In this document: positions 1 through 8,954 of the stretch, piece by piece | Layout: each line of letters starts with the position of its first letter | Numbering within the stretch: position 1 is the first letter of the stretch | Assembly: GCA_938014335.1 (NCBI GenBank) | Contig: CALLRP010000018.1 | Location: 62,001 to 126,000 of the forward strand | Length of the DNA stretch: 64,000 nt | Reading direction: 5' to 3' | Source: an uncultured bacterium | Lineage (GTDB): Bacteria > Hydrogenedentota > Hydrogenedentia > Hydrogenedentales > Hydrogenedentaceae | Notes under the pieces: generated by a model | Told to the model about the DNA's origin: nothing | What the model saw: only the letters and a program-made list of their open reading frames with translations | Databases searched by the model: none | Program-made: the position numbers and the translations under genes

Positions 1-672
1 TTTACATTCAAACTGAGTAAAGCAGTGGCAGAAAATCCAGGGACGGAATATAATCCTTATTTTTTGTATGGAAATGTGGGAATTGGGAAAACCCATCTTA
101 TCAGTGCTATTGGTAATGGGATACTCAAAAAGCATCCCAAAATGAGAGTGGGTTATGTTTCAGCAAGTCATTTTTCGCGCAGATTGAACGAAGCCTTAAA
201 AGAAGGGGCATTAGACCTATTTCGTGAAAATTATTGTCATTGGGATGTATTAATCCTCGATGATATCCAATTCTTAGGCGGAAAAGTAGAGGCGCAAGAA
301 GAATTCTTCCATGTATTTAATGTGCTCCATCAGAGTAGAAGACAAATTATCATTGCCAGTGATAAAGCACCTGACCGTTTGGGTATGTTAGAACAGCGAT
401 TAGTTTCACGCTTTTCCAGTGGTATCGTTGCAGAATTGAAATCACCCGAATGGGAAACTCGAATGCAAATTTTACGAAATCAAATAAAAGAAGCAGGTGT
501 GCAGGTTCCTGAAGAGGTCTTAGGTCTTATTGCTATGCGTGTTCCAAATGATGTCCGTAAAATGATGGGTTCATTAAAGAAAATTATCGCCTTTGCTAAA
601 TTGGTTGGACAAAACATTACCTGTGAAATGGCAGATGAAATATTAAGTCATTTAGGAGTCGTGGCGGCATAA
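1..672 (+). CDS. DnaA-like AAA+ ATPase, 5' end outside window
   Basis: The reading frame is open from base 1, so the GTG at 25 is not a convincing start and the gene begins upstream. The visible part is the DnaA/Hda-type AAA+ core: Walker A GNVGIGKTH, Walker B LILDDIQF, an arginine-finger-like RLVSRF and the lid segment NDVRKMMGSLKK. The protein stops just after the lid (LSHLGVVAA), so the C-terminal DnaA-box-binding helix-turn-helix (domain IV) is absent. This argues against a standard replication initiator and for an Hda-like regulator, or a DnaA-type ATPase fused to an unseen N-terminal domain. A GspE/PilB ATPase follows 86 bp downstream. Family membership is certain; the role is not. Confidence 0.85.
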   Translation, partial: FTFKLSKAVAENPGTEYNPYFLYGNVGIGKTHLISAIGNGILKKHPKMRVGYVSASHFSRRLNEALKEGALDLFRENYCHWDVLILDDIQFLGGKVEAQEEFFHVFNVLHQSRRQIIIASDKAPDRLGMLEQRLVSRFSSGIVAELKSPEWETRMQILRNQIKEAGVQVPEEVLGLIAMRVPNDVRKMMGSLKKIIAFAKLVGQNITCEMADEILSHLGVVAA

Positions 673-758
673 AAAATAAAGAAATATAAAACGTGTCAAT
701 TTAGGTTATAATATATACATAAATAGAGTAAAAGTTGTATTTATTTAGGAGATTTTGC

Positions 759-2480
759 GTGAGAATAGCCAAAAAAAGATTACCTGAAATGCTTCTTGAC
801 TTAGGTGTAATTACAAAAGAGAAATTGAATGAATGTATAAAAATTCAGCAACAAACAGGTAAAAATCTTCAGGATATATTACTTGAAAAAAAATATATAA
901 CCGAAGAAGACCTTGTGATAACCCTGAGCGAACAACTTCAAATACCCCATATCCGTGTGTCCAATTACGCAATTCCTAAAGAAGTTCTTGCGGAAGTTCC
1001 GGTAAGTATTGCAAAACAATATCAAGTATTGCCTATTTCAGTTACGGGTGATATTTTAACCCTTGCAATGGCGAATCCATTAAATATCCTTGCTTTAGAT
1101 GATATTCGAATGATTACAGGGAAAGAAATCGAACCTGTAATTGCTATGCCATCTGAATTACGAGAAGTTATAGAGAAAAACTATAGTGGAGATAGAACTT
1201 CAGAAATATACGCATCCTTACTGGCTGAACATGCTCAACAAGAAGAGCTTGAAGAATTTAAAGCATCGGTGGAAGAAGTCGAAGATGTTAGTAAAATTGA
1301 AGCTGTTGAAGAAGACGAACCCGTAAAAAAAATGGCTCGGCTGATTGTATTAGATGCTTTAGAAAGAGGAGCCTCCGATATTCACATTGAGCCTTTTGAA
1401 AAAATCATCCGTATTCGTTACCGTGTAGATGGTGTTCTTGAAGAAGCAAAATCTCCACCGAAAACAATGCAATCTAATCTTATTGCTCGTTTTAAAATCC
1501 TATCGGGGTGTCGTATTGATGAACATCGTCTCCCACAGGATGGTCGTTTCCGAATTAGATTCCGGGGTAGGGAGATAGATTTCCGCGTAGCCTTTCTTCC
1601 TTGTAAATATGGTGAAAAAATAGTATTGCGTGTATTAGATAAAAGCAATTTGGTGTTGAACCTTGAAGATATGGGTTTCGAACCCCAGCCATTAGAAGCT
1701 TTATATCATGCATTAAAATTGCCTCATGGTATGATACTTTTAACAGGACCCACTGGAAGTGGTAAAACTACAACACTATATAGTTGTCTAACCCGACTTA
1801 ACACGATAGAGACCAATATTGTAACGGTAGAAGACCCCATAGAATATGAATTATTTGGAATTAATCAAGTACAGGTGCAATCTCGAATTGGTTTTACATT
1901 TGCTGAAGCGCTAAGGCAAATTTTGCGTCAAGACCCCAACATCGTTATGGTCGGTGAAATCCGCGATGGAGAGACGGCAGATATTGCAGTAAAAGCGGCA
2001 TTAACAGGGCACCTTGTTTTAAGTACACTCCATACGAATGACGCGGCAGGTGTATTTCCCCGTTTGATTGATATGGGTATAGAACCTTTCCTTGTCCAGT
2101 CCTCTGTAGCATTAGCCGCTGCTCAGCGTTTATTAAAACGAGTTTGCAAAGAGTGTAAAGAAACCATATCTGTTGAACGCAGTGTTTTAGAAAGAATACA
2201 ATTCCGTGGTTTCCCTCATATTCCTAACCCACAATTTGTTCGAGGGAGAGGTTGTCCCAAATGTAGGGAAACAGGATATAAGGGAAGAATCGCTTGCTTA
2301 GAAGCTATGCTAAACTGGCCTGAACTAAATAATCTTGTTCTAACTCGTGCGTCAGCTTATGAGATCAAAAAACAAGCGATCGTTTGTGGGATGAAAACAC
2401 TGCGACAAAATGCCCTTGCACTCGCCGCAAAAGGTCTTACAACCATAGAGCAAGTCCTAGAACACACCATCGCTGATTAA
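759..2480 (+). CDS. GspE/PilB-family secretion/pilus assembly ATPase
   Basis: Cytoplasmic hexameric ATPase that powers type IV pilus or type II secretion assembly. The first ~150 residues form a MshEN/T2SSE-N domain (PEMLLDLGVITKEKL). Next come the Walker A GPTGSGKTTT at about residue 330 and the Walker B/His-box segment MVGEIRDGETA ... LSTLHTNDA from about 394. A tetracysteine zinc site lies at C463/C466 and C499/C502. The frame opens at a TTG at 735, but the GTG at 759 has AGGAG (747-751) seven bases upstream, so I take 573 residues. No inner-membrane GspF or pilin gene is adjacent; a pseudopilin gene lies about 7 kb downstream and short secretin-like genes at about 47-49 kb. Confidence 0.93.
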   Translation: MRIAKKRLPEMLLDLGVITKEKLNECIKIQQQTGKNLQDILLEKKYITEEDLVITLSEQLQIPHIRVSNYAIPKEVLAEVPVSIAKQYQVLPISVTGDILTLAMANPLNILALDDIRMITGKEIEPVIAMPSELREVIEKNYSGDRTSEIYASLLAEHAQQEELEEFKASVEEVEDVSKIEAVEEDEPVKKMARLIVLDALERGASDIHIEPFEKIIRIRYRVDGVLEEAKSPPKTMQSNLIARFKILSGCRIDEHRLPQDGRFRIRFRGREIDFRVAFLPCKYGEKIVLRVLDKSNLVLNLEDMGFEPQPLEALYHALKLPHGMILLTGPTGSGKTTTLYSCLTRLNTIETNIVTVEDPIEYELFGINQVQVQSRIGFTFAEALRQILRQDPNIVMVGEIRDGETADIAVKAALTGHLVLSTLHTNDAAGVFPRLIDMGIEPFLVQSSVALAAAQRLLKRVCKECKETISVERSVLERIQFRGFPHIPNPQFVRGRGCPKCRETGYKGRIACLEAMLNWPELNNLVLTRASAYEIKKQAIVCGMKTLRQNALALAAKGLTTIEQVLEHTIAD

Positions 2481-2514
2481 TATCCATTATTCAAGACACA
2501 AAAAGGCTATTGAA

Positions 2515-3417
2515 ATGAAAAGGGAAAATTTCCACTTAAAAAGAGTAGTGTATTTTTTTTATATTTTTTTATGCCTCCTTTTTACTTCGTGCGAAGGCAT
2601 GTATACAGTTCAGGGAAAGGTTCTTGCTATTAATGGTGACCCGCTTCCCGGAGTATGTGTCTCAAGCCCAGAAATTCTTAAGCATGATATAACAAATACA
2701 AAAGGAAATTTTGTCTTGCGTATTTCAAAACCAATAAGCAAATTGGAATTTATAAAGTCAGACTACCTTCCTTCTACAGTTTCTCTTTCCTTTATAGATA
2801 AAAAAAATATTACACTACCTGATATGATTCTTACACCGAAGCCCTCTATTCCAGGGGTTTATTTTCTTGATAAAGAGAAAAATAATTACATTTCATTAAT
2901 AAAAGGAAAGATAGAAAAGACAGAAATAGGGAAACAAAATTCGGTCCCTTCTGTGAAATTAAATGAGATCGTTCAGGTAAAAAACCGTGTCCCATCAATT
3001 TATATATTTCGCTTACCTCAATATGATTTAACTATATACCAGATGAAAGAATATATCCTCAATAAAGATGAAGGTAAAGTAGATAAAACAGGAAAACAAC
3101 CCACAGGACAAAATGTAAACGAAAAAACAGAGAAAAAAATATGGATACCTGATAAGCCTGTTTTAACACATACAGAGTTCTTGTCAGAGATGGATACAAG
3201 TTTGTTTGTATTAAAGCCTGTAAATGAACTAAAACCGGGGGTTTATTGTGTTAACTGGCGGGCATTTGAAGTACCTTTTCCCAGAATGAGTGATTGTTTT
3301 TTGTTCTCCATTGAAGAGGAAGCGAAAATAGAAAGTTCTCACGATGAATCAACTTCATACCAAAATTCAAACAAGAAAGAAGATGTAGAAAAAATGGTAA
3401 ATGAAAAAAGAAATTAA
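2515..3417 (+). CDS. Lipoprotein with carboxypeptidase-regulatory-like domain
   Basis: The N-terminus is a lipoprotein signal peptide: basic start, hydrophobic stretch YFFYIFLCLLFTSC, lipobox LFTSC with the modified cysteine near residue 26. Residues ~32-100 (VQGKVLAINGDPLPGVCVSS ... TNTKGNFVLRI) match the beta-sandwich CarboxypepD_reg/DUF4480-type fold found in surface proteins. The remainder is not recognised; it contains K/E-rich linkers and ends in a charged low-complexity tail. It sits 34 bp after the GspE/PilB gene and may be co-transcribed with it. The ribosome binding site is weak. Function unknown; an outer-membrane-anchored accessory protein is the most that can be inferred. Confidence 0.75.
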   Translation: MKRENFHLKRVVYFFYIFLCLLFTSCEGMYTVQGKVLAINGDPLPGVCVSSPEILKHDITNTKGNFVLRISKPISKLEFIKSDYLPSTVSLSFIDKKNITLPDMILTPKPSIPGVYFLDKEKNNYISLIKGKIEKTEIGKQNSVPSVKLNEIVQVKNRVPSIYIFRLPQYDLTIYQMKEYILNKDEGKVDKTGKQPTGQNVNEKTEKKIWIPDKPVLTHTEFLSEMDTSLFVLKPVNELKPGVYCVNWRAFEVPFPRMSDCFLFSIEEEAKIESSHDESTSYQNSNKKEDVEKMVNEKRN

Positions 3418-3530
3418 GATATAAATAAACACTAAATTTATAGTTAAGTTTTAAATATTGAGGTAAAAGTATGTTATTATTTCCTCATTTACAAGGGAAA
3501 TATAATACTCTAAGTATCTAGGCAAATAAG

Positions 3531-4322
3531 ATGAAAGAAACGGATGCACAGGATAAAATAAACGATACATTGTCAAAAGATACCTTGAAACTGAAATTAG
3601 AACAATTCGAAGGTCCTTTTGAGATACTTCTTTATCTAATAAGAGAGCAAGAAATAGATATATTTGATATCCCTATTTTAAAGATTACCGAACAGTATCT
3701 TGAAATACTGGATTTAATGAAGGAAAGACAATTAGAAATAGCAGGGGATTTCCTTGTTATGGCGGCGACGCTTATACAGATAAAATCACGGCTACTCCTA
3801 CCCCCAGATACGGATGAAGAAGAAGAGGTTGAAGAAGAAGACCCACGATTAGAGTTGGTGGAACGGCTTTTAGAATATAGAAAGTTTAAAGAATTAGGGA
3901 AGAAATTAGGTGGATTAGAAGAACAGCAATATGATTACATCCCTCGAAAATTTCCTTCCTATTTGGAACCCTCTGTTCAGGAGGAATGGGTAGAAGTAAC
4001 CCTTGCAGATTTAATAAAAGCTATAAAACGCGTTCTACGCTATCTATTAGAGCCTTCTATTCAATGGATTGAACTAGAGAAATACACGGTCGAGGAAAAA
4101 ATTAATGAAATATGGAATGTTTTATCAGAACAACAAAATATTTCTTCCACAGAATTGTTAAAAGAATGTAAAACAACAATAGAAAAGGTATGTGTTATAT
4201 TGGCAATATTAGAGTTATGCCGACAAAGAAAAATTTCGTTTCATCAACAACAACCTTACGGACCGTTTTTTTTGTATATAAATAAGAACTATAATGAAAC
4301 ATCTATTGAAATAAGTGTTTGA
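3531..4322 (+). CDS. scpA: Segregation and condensation protein A
   Basis: ScpA is the kleisin subunit of the bacterial SMC condensin complex. It bridges SMC heads for chromosome compaction and segregation. The N-terminal signature is clear (LEQFEGPFEILLYLIREQEIDIFDIPI ... followed by ITEQYLEIL), as is the segment VMAATLIQIKSRLLLP. An acidic linker (DEEEEVEEEDPR) and a C-terminal winged-helix region follow. The length of 263 residues is normal. The usual partner scpB does not follow; instead yraN overlaps the last 8 bases. The start ATG is the first in frame, with only a poor Shine-Dalgarno. Confidence 0.93.
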   Translation: MKETDAQDKINDTLSKDTLKLKLEQFEGPFEILLYLIREQEIDIFDIPILKITEQYLEILDLMKERQLEIAGDFLVMAATLIQIKSRLLLPPDTDEEEEVEEEDPRLELVERLLEYRKFKELGKKLGGLEEQQYDYIPRKFPSYLEPSVQEEWVEVTLADLIKAIKRVLRYLLEPSIQWIELEKYTVEEKINEIWNVLSEQQNISSTELLKECKTTIEKVCVILAILELCRQRKISFHQQQPYGPFFLYINKNYNETSIEISV

Positions 4323-4713
4323 TTGGTTTCAAAAAATATTTTCATTAATTAGATTAGATAAAGAATATACTTCCAAAGAATTAGGTAAAGCGGGAGAAGA
4401 TGAAGCCGTTCGATTGCTCAGGAATAAAGGATTAAAAATAATAGGAAGAAATGTACGAATAGGTAAATATGAAATTGATTTAATTGCTCAGGACGGAAAA
4501 GAAATTGTTTTCGTAGAGGTAAAGACTTATAAAGATAATAAATGGGGTTATCCTGAAGATAAAGTTGATTATAAAAAAAGGAAAAACTTAAAAAGGGCAG
4601 GTAACCAATATATCCTGCGTTATTCCCCAAAAACAAAATCGTACCGTTTTGATATTGTTGCTATAACCTGGGAACCTACTGTATCTGTTTACTGGATAAA
4701 AGATGCATTTTAA
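4315..4713 (+). CDS. yraN: YraN/UPF0102 family nuclease-fold protein
   Basis: Small protein (132 residues) of the UPF0102 family, with the restriction-endonuclease-like (PD-(D/E)XK) fold. Visible motifs are GKAGEDEAVRLLRNKG, the acidic YEIDLIAQDG and the catalytic-type VFVEVKT. Translation appears coupled to scpA: its GTG start (4315) lies inside the last codons of scpA, with an 8-bp overlap. YraN homologues are often next to ribosome-maturation or DNA-processing genes, and their biological role is not settled. The convergent sialidase-like gene begins 5 bp beyond the stop. Confidence 0.9.
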   Translation: MFDWFQKIFSLIRLDKEYTSKELGKAGEDEAVRLLRNKGLKIIGRNVRIGKYEIDLIAQDGKEIVFVEVKTYKDNKWGYPEDKVDYKKRKNLKRAGNQYILRYSPKTKSYRFDIVAITWEPTVSVYWIKDAF

Positions 4714-4718
4714 TGGGT

Positions 4719-5807
4719 TTAATTACTCTTATCCCACGAGAGCCACTCAATTCCACCTTGAGAATCTACTTTAAATTTTCTTGCCCTTAAATTAGATGAG
4801 GGACCCTCTTCGTAATAGATGATGAGTATACTGTTATCTTTGAGAGTAACCATAGAAGGGTAAGCACCAATACAAGAATCCACTAATAAAGGCTCGTTCC
4901 ATGTTACACCTTCATCGGTACTTACACTTAAACAAGTCCCTTTATTGGGATAACGAATACCCATAAATAAAACGCCTGAAGGTGCACGATGTAAATAAGG
5001 ACAATGTCCTGGGAAAGGAAGTGCTTTGCTGATGCTCCATGTTTTACCCCCATCCACAGATATTGAAAATCCCATAGGAAAATTTCCACGACTTCGTTGT
5101 GCAATAAAAATACTATTATTTTTCAATTCGCATATATCTGGTTCTGCATCAAGTTTTAGAGTTCCATAATCAATATCAACAGGAGTAGTCCATGTTATCC
5201 CTTTATCTTTTGAAAGAGAGACCGCACCGCAACCTCCTTTCTGTTCATCTGCGTATAGACTTATTATGAGTGTCCCATCAGATAATGTTCGTATAGGGGA
5301 ACTGCAATAATACTCTTTAAAAATTTGTTGAGGTTCAGACCATGTCTTACCCCCGTCTTCAGAAATTACCATCCATGTCCCTAATCCTTCCCATCGTTTA
5401 TTTGAATCTTCAATTGGTTTTAGTGAAAAAAAATTACAAACCAATTTGTTCCCATCAATTACTGCAATAGAAGGATCGCGATCATCATAGGGTCCATCAT
5501 ACACAACAAAAGGATTTCCCCATGTTTTCCCTTCATCCTCCGAAAATATAGCAGAAATTCTTCCGCCTTTAGGGTGTGTTTCATTCGGTAATGACACATG
5601 CTCATAACCATCATAAAAAACACAGAGTAGCCTTCCATCTGGAATTCTGCATACATCCGGAAAAGCCTCATATGCACCTGCTCCACCGTCTTTGCATATT
5701 ACAAGATAATCTTTGCCCTCTTGTAACGAAATAGATTTTTCCTGAGTATGAGCAATGGATATATAAAAAATCAGTAAAAAACATGCAACAATAAAAAGTT
5801 TTTTCAT
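4719..5807 (-). CDS. Secreted sialidase-like (Asp-box/BNR repeat) protein
   Basis: A signal peptide (MKKLFIVACFLLIFYISIAHTQ) precedes a six-bladed propeller typical of exo-alpha-sialidases and related BNR proteins. Five Asp-boxes are readable: SEDEGKTWG, SEDGGKTWS, SKDKGITWT, SVDGGKTWS and STDEGVTWN. A CRIP variant of the sialidase FRIP motif occurs near residue 53. This points to periplasmic or extracellular glycan hydrolysis, but many such proteins in planctomycete-like genomes have untested substrates. An AAGGAG ribosome binding site precedes the ATG. It is divergent from a nitroreductase gene, and the GH38 mannosidase nearby suggests a local interest in host or biomass glycans. Confidence 0.82.
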   Translation of the reverse strand: MKKLFIVACFLLIFYISIAHTQEKSISLQEGKDYLVICKDGGAGAYEAFPDVCRIPDGRLLCVFYDGYEHVSLPNETHPKGGRISAIFSEDEGKTWGNPFVVYDGPYDDRDPSIAVIDGNKLVCNFFSLKPIEDSNKRWEGLGTWMVISEDGGKTWSEPQQIFKEYYCSSPIRTLSDGTLIISLYADEQKGGCGAVSLSKDKGITWTTPVDIDYGTLKLDAEPDICELKNNSIFIAQRSRGNFPMGFSISVDGGKTWSISKALPFPGHCPYLHRAPSGVLFMGIRYPNKGTCLSVSTDEGVTWNEPLLVDSCIGAYPSMVTLKDNSILIIYYEEGPSSNLRARKFKVDSQGGIEWLSWDKSN

Positions 5808-5899
5808 TTTATTCTCCTTATGTGATATGGTTACTTTAATATGTTATATTATTACATGAATAATTTATGCAAACAAGTATAAATATAAGGAGGGATAGT

Positions 5900-6436
5900 A
5901 TGAATAACCTTTTACAAGTAATAAAAGAACGCAGAACAATTCGGAAGTATCAAAACAAACCTGTTTCAGACGAGTTACTAAACACCGTTTTAGAAGCAGG
6001 ACGATGGGCTCAGTCATGGGCGAATACACAATGCTGGCATGTCATTGTTGTAAAGGATGAAAAATTAAAAAAAGACCTTCAACAAACGGTCCCTTCTGGT
6101 AATCCTTCTTATCAATCTGTGGTGGATGCACCTATTTTGTTGTGTCTATGTGCCCAGAAAAAAGTTTCAGGCTTTTATAAGGGAAATGCATGTACCCCTT
6201 TTGAAGATTGGTTGTTATTTGATATGGGTATTTTCGCCCAGAATATAGCCTTGTCTGCCCATTCATTAGGTTTAGGCACTGTTATTATAGGACTTTTAGA
6301 CCATAATTCAGCCAAGAAGATTTTGAATCTTGGTGGCGATAAAGAATTAGTTGCATTGATGCCTCTCGGTTTCCCTGCAGATATTCCATCGGCACCGCCC
6401 CGCAAAGAAATAAAAGATTTCGTCCAGTATATTTAG
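5900..6436 (+). CDS. Nitroreductase-family flavoprotein
   Basis: FMN-dependent oxidoreductase of the nitroreductase superfamily. The N-terminal signature IKERRTIRKYQNKPVSDELL, an RWAQSWANTQCW segment and the C-terminal phosphate-binding region ALMPLGFPAD are present. The frame could start at ATG 5867, but the ATG at 5900 has a strong AAGGAGGG (5887-5894) at ideal spacing, giving 178 residues. The natural substrate cannot be read from sequence. Its stop overlaps the stop of the convergent mannosidase by 4 bases. Confidence 0.9.
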   Translation: MNNLLQVIKERRTIRKYQNKPVSDELLNTVLEAGRWAQSWANTQCWHVIVVKDEKLKKDLQQTVPSGNPSYQSVVDAPILLCLCAQKKVSGFYKGNACTPFEDWLLFDMGIFAQNIALSAHSLGLGTVIIGLLDHNSAKKILNLGGDKELVALMPLGFPADIPSAPPRKEIKDFVQYI

Positions 6437-8931
6437 TTTTCCATTTCCTCTTCGAGGAGACTACACTCTAAAACTTTTCTCTGTAAAGTGTCAATATATA
6501 TAGTTTTTACTTCAAATCCATGGAAGGATATAGAGAAACTCAAATTGATATATGGAATATGAATATGGGTGTATTGTGGATTTCCTGTAGGCTCAAACAG
6601 TCGAATAATAAAACCCTCTCTATTTTCCGCTTTTTTGAATGCAGAAAGAACAATTGAAGGATTTTCGATTATAATTCCTTGTTTAAGAGGTTTCCCTTTT
6701 TGGGTGGGAGTAAAAGAAAGGAACATAGGTTTCTCATTATGGGTTAATGCTTCATTATCTATAGTCCGAAATCTTTCCTCAGCGGTACCACCTCTTATCC
6801 AGAAACGAAATATTCTTTCTCCCTGTTCCATTCGTGGTGAAAATCGGTCCTGAGGGACTAAGGGACGGTCCTTGAAAGGTAGCGATGAATAAGCAGGGGA
6901 ATGAAGGAGTGTAAGGCGAATTGTATTATCGGCAAAATCAGAACCATAGATTCCATCATTAATAACGGTCAATGCTAAATGGTTAATAGGGCTATATCCT
7001 GCTACCCATTTTTGGGATACTACTTCGTATTGTTCCCCAGGTAATTTATCTTTACCATAAACAACCTGTCCTATATATTCTGTATCATCCCAGGGTAAGG
7101 GAATACAAAGTTTTAACATACGATCTTTTTCAAACCAAAAGACACGAACCTGAACTTCTATCTCATCAAAAATTTTAGGTATTTTATAATGGGTAACTAT
7201 GTATGAATTGTTATATTTAAAAATAGCCTCAACAACAGTTCTCACTTGACCATCTTCAATAACACGAACCGGCGATAATTTTTCCTTTTTTATTCCACAA
7301 ATTTTTGGAACTTCTGTTTCATCTAATAAAGTAAAACTCCCCTCTCTTTCTTTGTAATTTAAAACCTCACTTCCCCACGGATCCTCATTGTCTTTAATCA
7401 CAATAGGTAAAAATGCAGAAGGTCTAATAAAATCAATTCCTCCGACACGGTAAAAATCCATCAGTCCTGTTTGAATATTAATGCGAGCACTTATATTGTC
7501 ACCTTTAATTTCTATGATATTATTCTTTATTTTTATATCAGTTTCAGGTTTTTGAGGAAGTAGGGTGTCTGTCTTAATATCAATTTGCGTTACCTGCGAA
7601 GGGGACAAAGTTGTCATGAATACCATTCTTTTTCGCCAATCTACAGCCACATTTCCATGTTCTTTTTCCACTTGTGATGGGATAGGATTATCATTTATTA
7701 ACAATTGAGGTAGGACAAAAGAGTCCTCAAAATTGAAATCAGGAAGGCAAAATTCTGCTTCAAATATTTGTGTTACAGGGAAAGGATGAGGATTATACGC
7801 AAAAAGAGCAACAACACCTTGAGGGGTATCTTCTTTTAATTTGCAAAGAGCAAAGAAACATTGTGCCTTTATATGAGAAACTATATTTAACCCATGGTCT
7901 AAAATTTGAAGTGCTGTTTCCTCAACAGGGGGAATAGATGAGCCAGGGAGTATATCGTGAAATTGAGCAAAAAGTAAATTTTCTAATGCTTCATGTAACT
8001 TTTCAAATGGGTATTCTATTAGCCCTTGAATTGCACATACACTTGCCATTTTTTCAGCCATAAATAAATCATTTTCTAATTTCTGATGCTTTTGTTTTAC
8101 TCGAATTTGTGAGGTATAGCACCCCGGAGCCCATGGATTGAGGTCTCGCTCTATTTTAGGAAAAGTTTTTTGTTCCTTTTCTAATTCTTCAAAAAAACTT
8201 TCAGTAGTAGAGTGGAAAATTTCAATGTCATTAAAAGAGTGAATAAGTTCTCTCAAATCCTTACAATCTTTAAAAGAAGGCCCACCACCATGATTTCCCA
8301 CTCCCCATAAAACCAAGCCTACATTATGGTCGGGATGGTCTGTTATCCATTGTTCTACTTTTTTACGGGCTTTACCTAAAGGGGCATTATACCAACCCAT
8401 AAAACGATAGCCAATAATTTCAGAACCATCATAGCCCTTCCAGATAAAACCCTTCTCAGGCAAAGGAAATATTTCTGCATGAGGCCTACCAAAAAGATAG
8501 TATTTATAACCCGATTTTGCAAGGATTTGAACCAATCCTCGTGAATGTCCAAAAGGGTCAAAATTAATGGCTGTCTGAGGATCTACTCCAAATTTTTCTT
8601 TAAAATAATTTCTCCCAATAAGAACCTGACGAACAAAAGACTCGCCCGAGGGCATATTACAATCCGGTTGAAGAAACCATCCCCCCATAATGTTCCACTT
8701 ACCATTTTGGACTTGCATCTGTATTCGCTTGAATAAATCAGGCGCAAATTGTTCTACCCATTTATAAAGAATAGCTTCATTATGATTAAAAATAAACTCT
8801 TCAAATTGCTCACATAATTCCACCGCCGTTTTAAAAGTAGAAAGCGTTTCACCGGCTCCCTCTTCCCACTCCCATAACCAACAAGGGTCTAAGTGGGCAT
8901 TACATAAAAGATGTATCCGTTTTTTGTCCAT
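6433..8931 (-). CDS. Alpha-mannosidase, glycoside hydrolase family 38
   Basis: An 832-residue GH38 enzyme with no signal peptide, so likely cytoplasmic. The zinc ligands His13/Asp15 sit in NAHLDPCWLWEW, the nucleophile Asp125 in INFDPFGHS, and a second His-Asp zinc motif in QFHDILPGSS. The C-terminal half carries the usual beta-sandwich domains. GH38 enzymes trim alpha-mannosyl residues from N-glycan or mannan fragments. It lies 23 bp downstream of the GntR/FadR-type regulator and probably forms one transcript with it. The operator at that regulator's start should therefore control both. GAGG precedes the ATG by ten bases. Confidence 0.92.
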   Translation of the reverse strand: MDKKRIHLLCNAHLDPCWLWEWEEGAGETLSTFKTAVELCEQFEEFIFNHNEAILYKWVEQFAPDLFKRIQMQVQNGKWNIMGGWFLQPDCNMPSGESFVRQVLIGRNYFKEKFGVDPQTAINFDPFGHSRGLVQILAKSGYKYYLFGRPHAEIFPLPEKGFIWKGYDGSEIIGYRFMGWYNAPLGKARKKVEQWITDHPDHNVGLVLWGVGNHGGGPSFKDCKDLRELIHSFNDIEIFHSTTESFFEELEKEQKTFPKIERDLNPWAPGCYTSQIRVKQKHQKLENDLFMAEKMASVCAIQGLIEYPFEKLHEALENLLFAQFHDILPGSSIPPVEETALQILDHGLNIVSHIKAQCFFALCKLKEDTPQGVVALFAYNPHPFPVTQIFEAEFCLPDFNFEDSFVLPQLLINDNPIPSQVEKEHGNVAVDWRKRMVFMTTLSPSQVTQIDIKTDTLLPQKPETDIKIKNNIIEIKGDNISARINIQTGLMDFYRVGGIDFIRPSAFLPIVIKDNEDPWGSEVLNYKEREGSFTLLDETEVPKICGIKKEKLSPVRVIEDGQVRTVVEAIFKYNNSYIVTHYKIPKIFDEIEVQVRVFWFEKDRMLKLCIPLPWDDTEYIGQVVYGKDKLPGEQYEVVSQKWVAGYSPINHLALTVINDGIYGSDFADNTIRLTLLHSPAYSSLPFKDRPLVPQDRFSPRMEQGERIFRFWIRGGTAEERFRTIDNEALTHNEKPMFLSFTPTQKGKPLKQGIIIENPSIVLSAFKKAENREGFIIRLFEPTGNPQYTHIHIPYINLSFSISFHGFEVKTIYIDTLQRKVLECSLLEEEMEN

Positions 8932-8954
8932 AATAATAACCTCATTTTATATGT

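Noticed and set aside
735-758. Eight extra codons at the start of the GspE/PilB gene
   Set aside because: The upstream TTG has no Shine-Dalgarno, while the GTG at 759 has AGGAG at the ideal distance.
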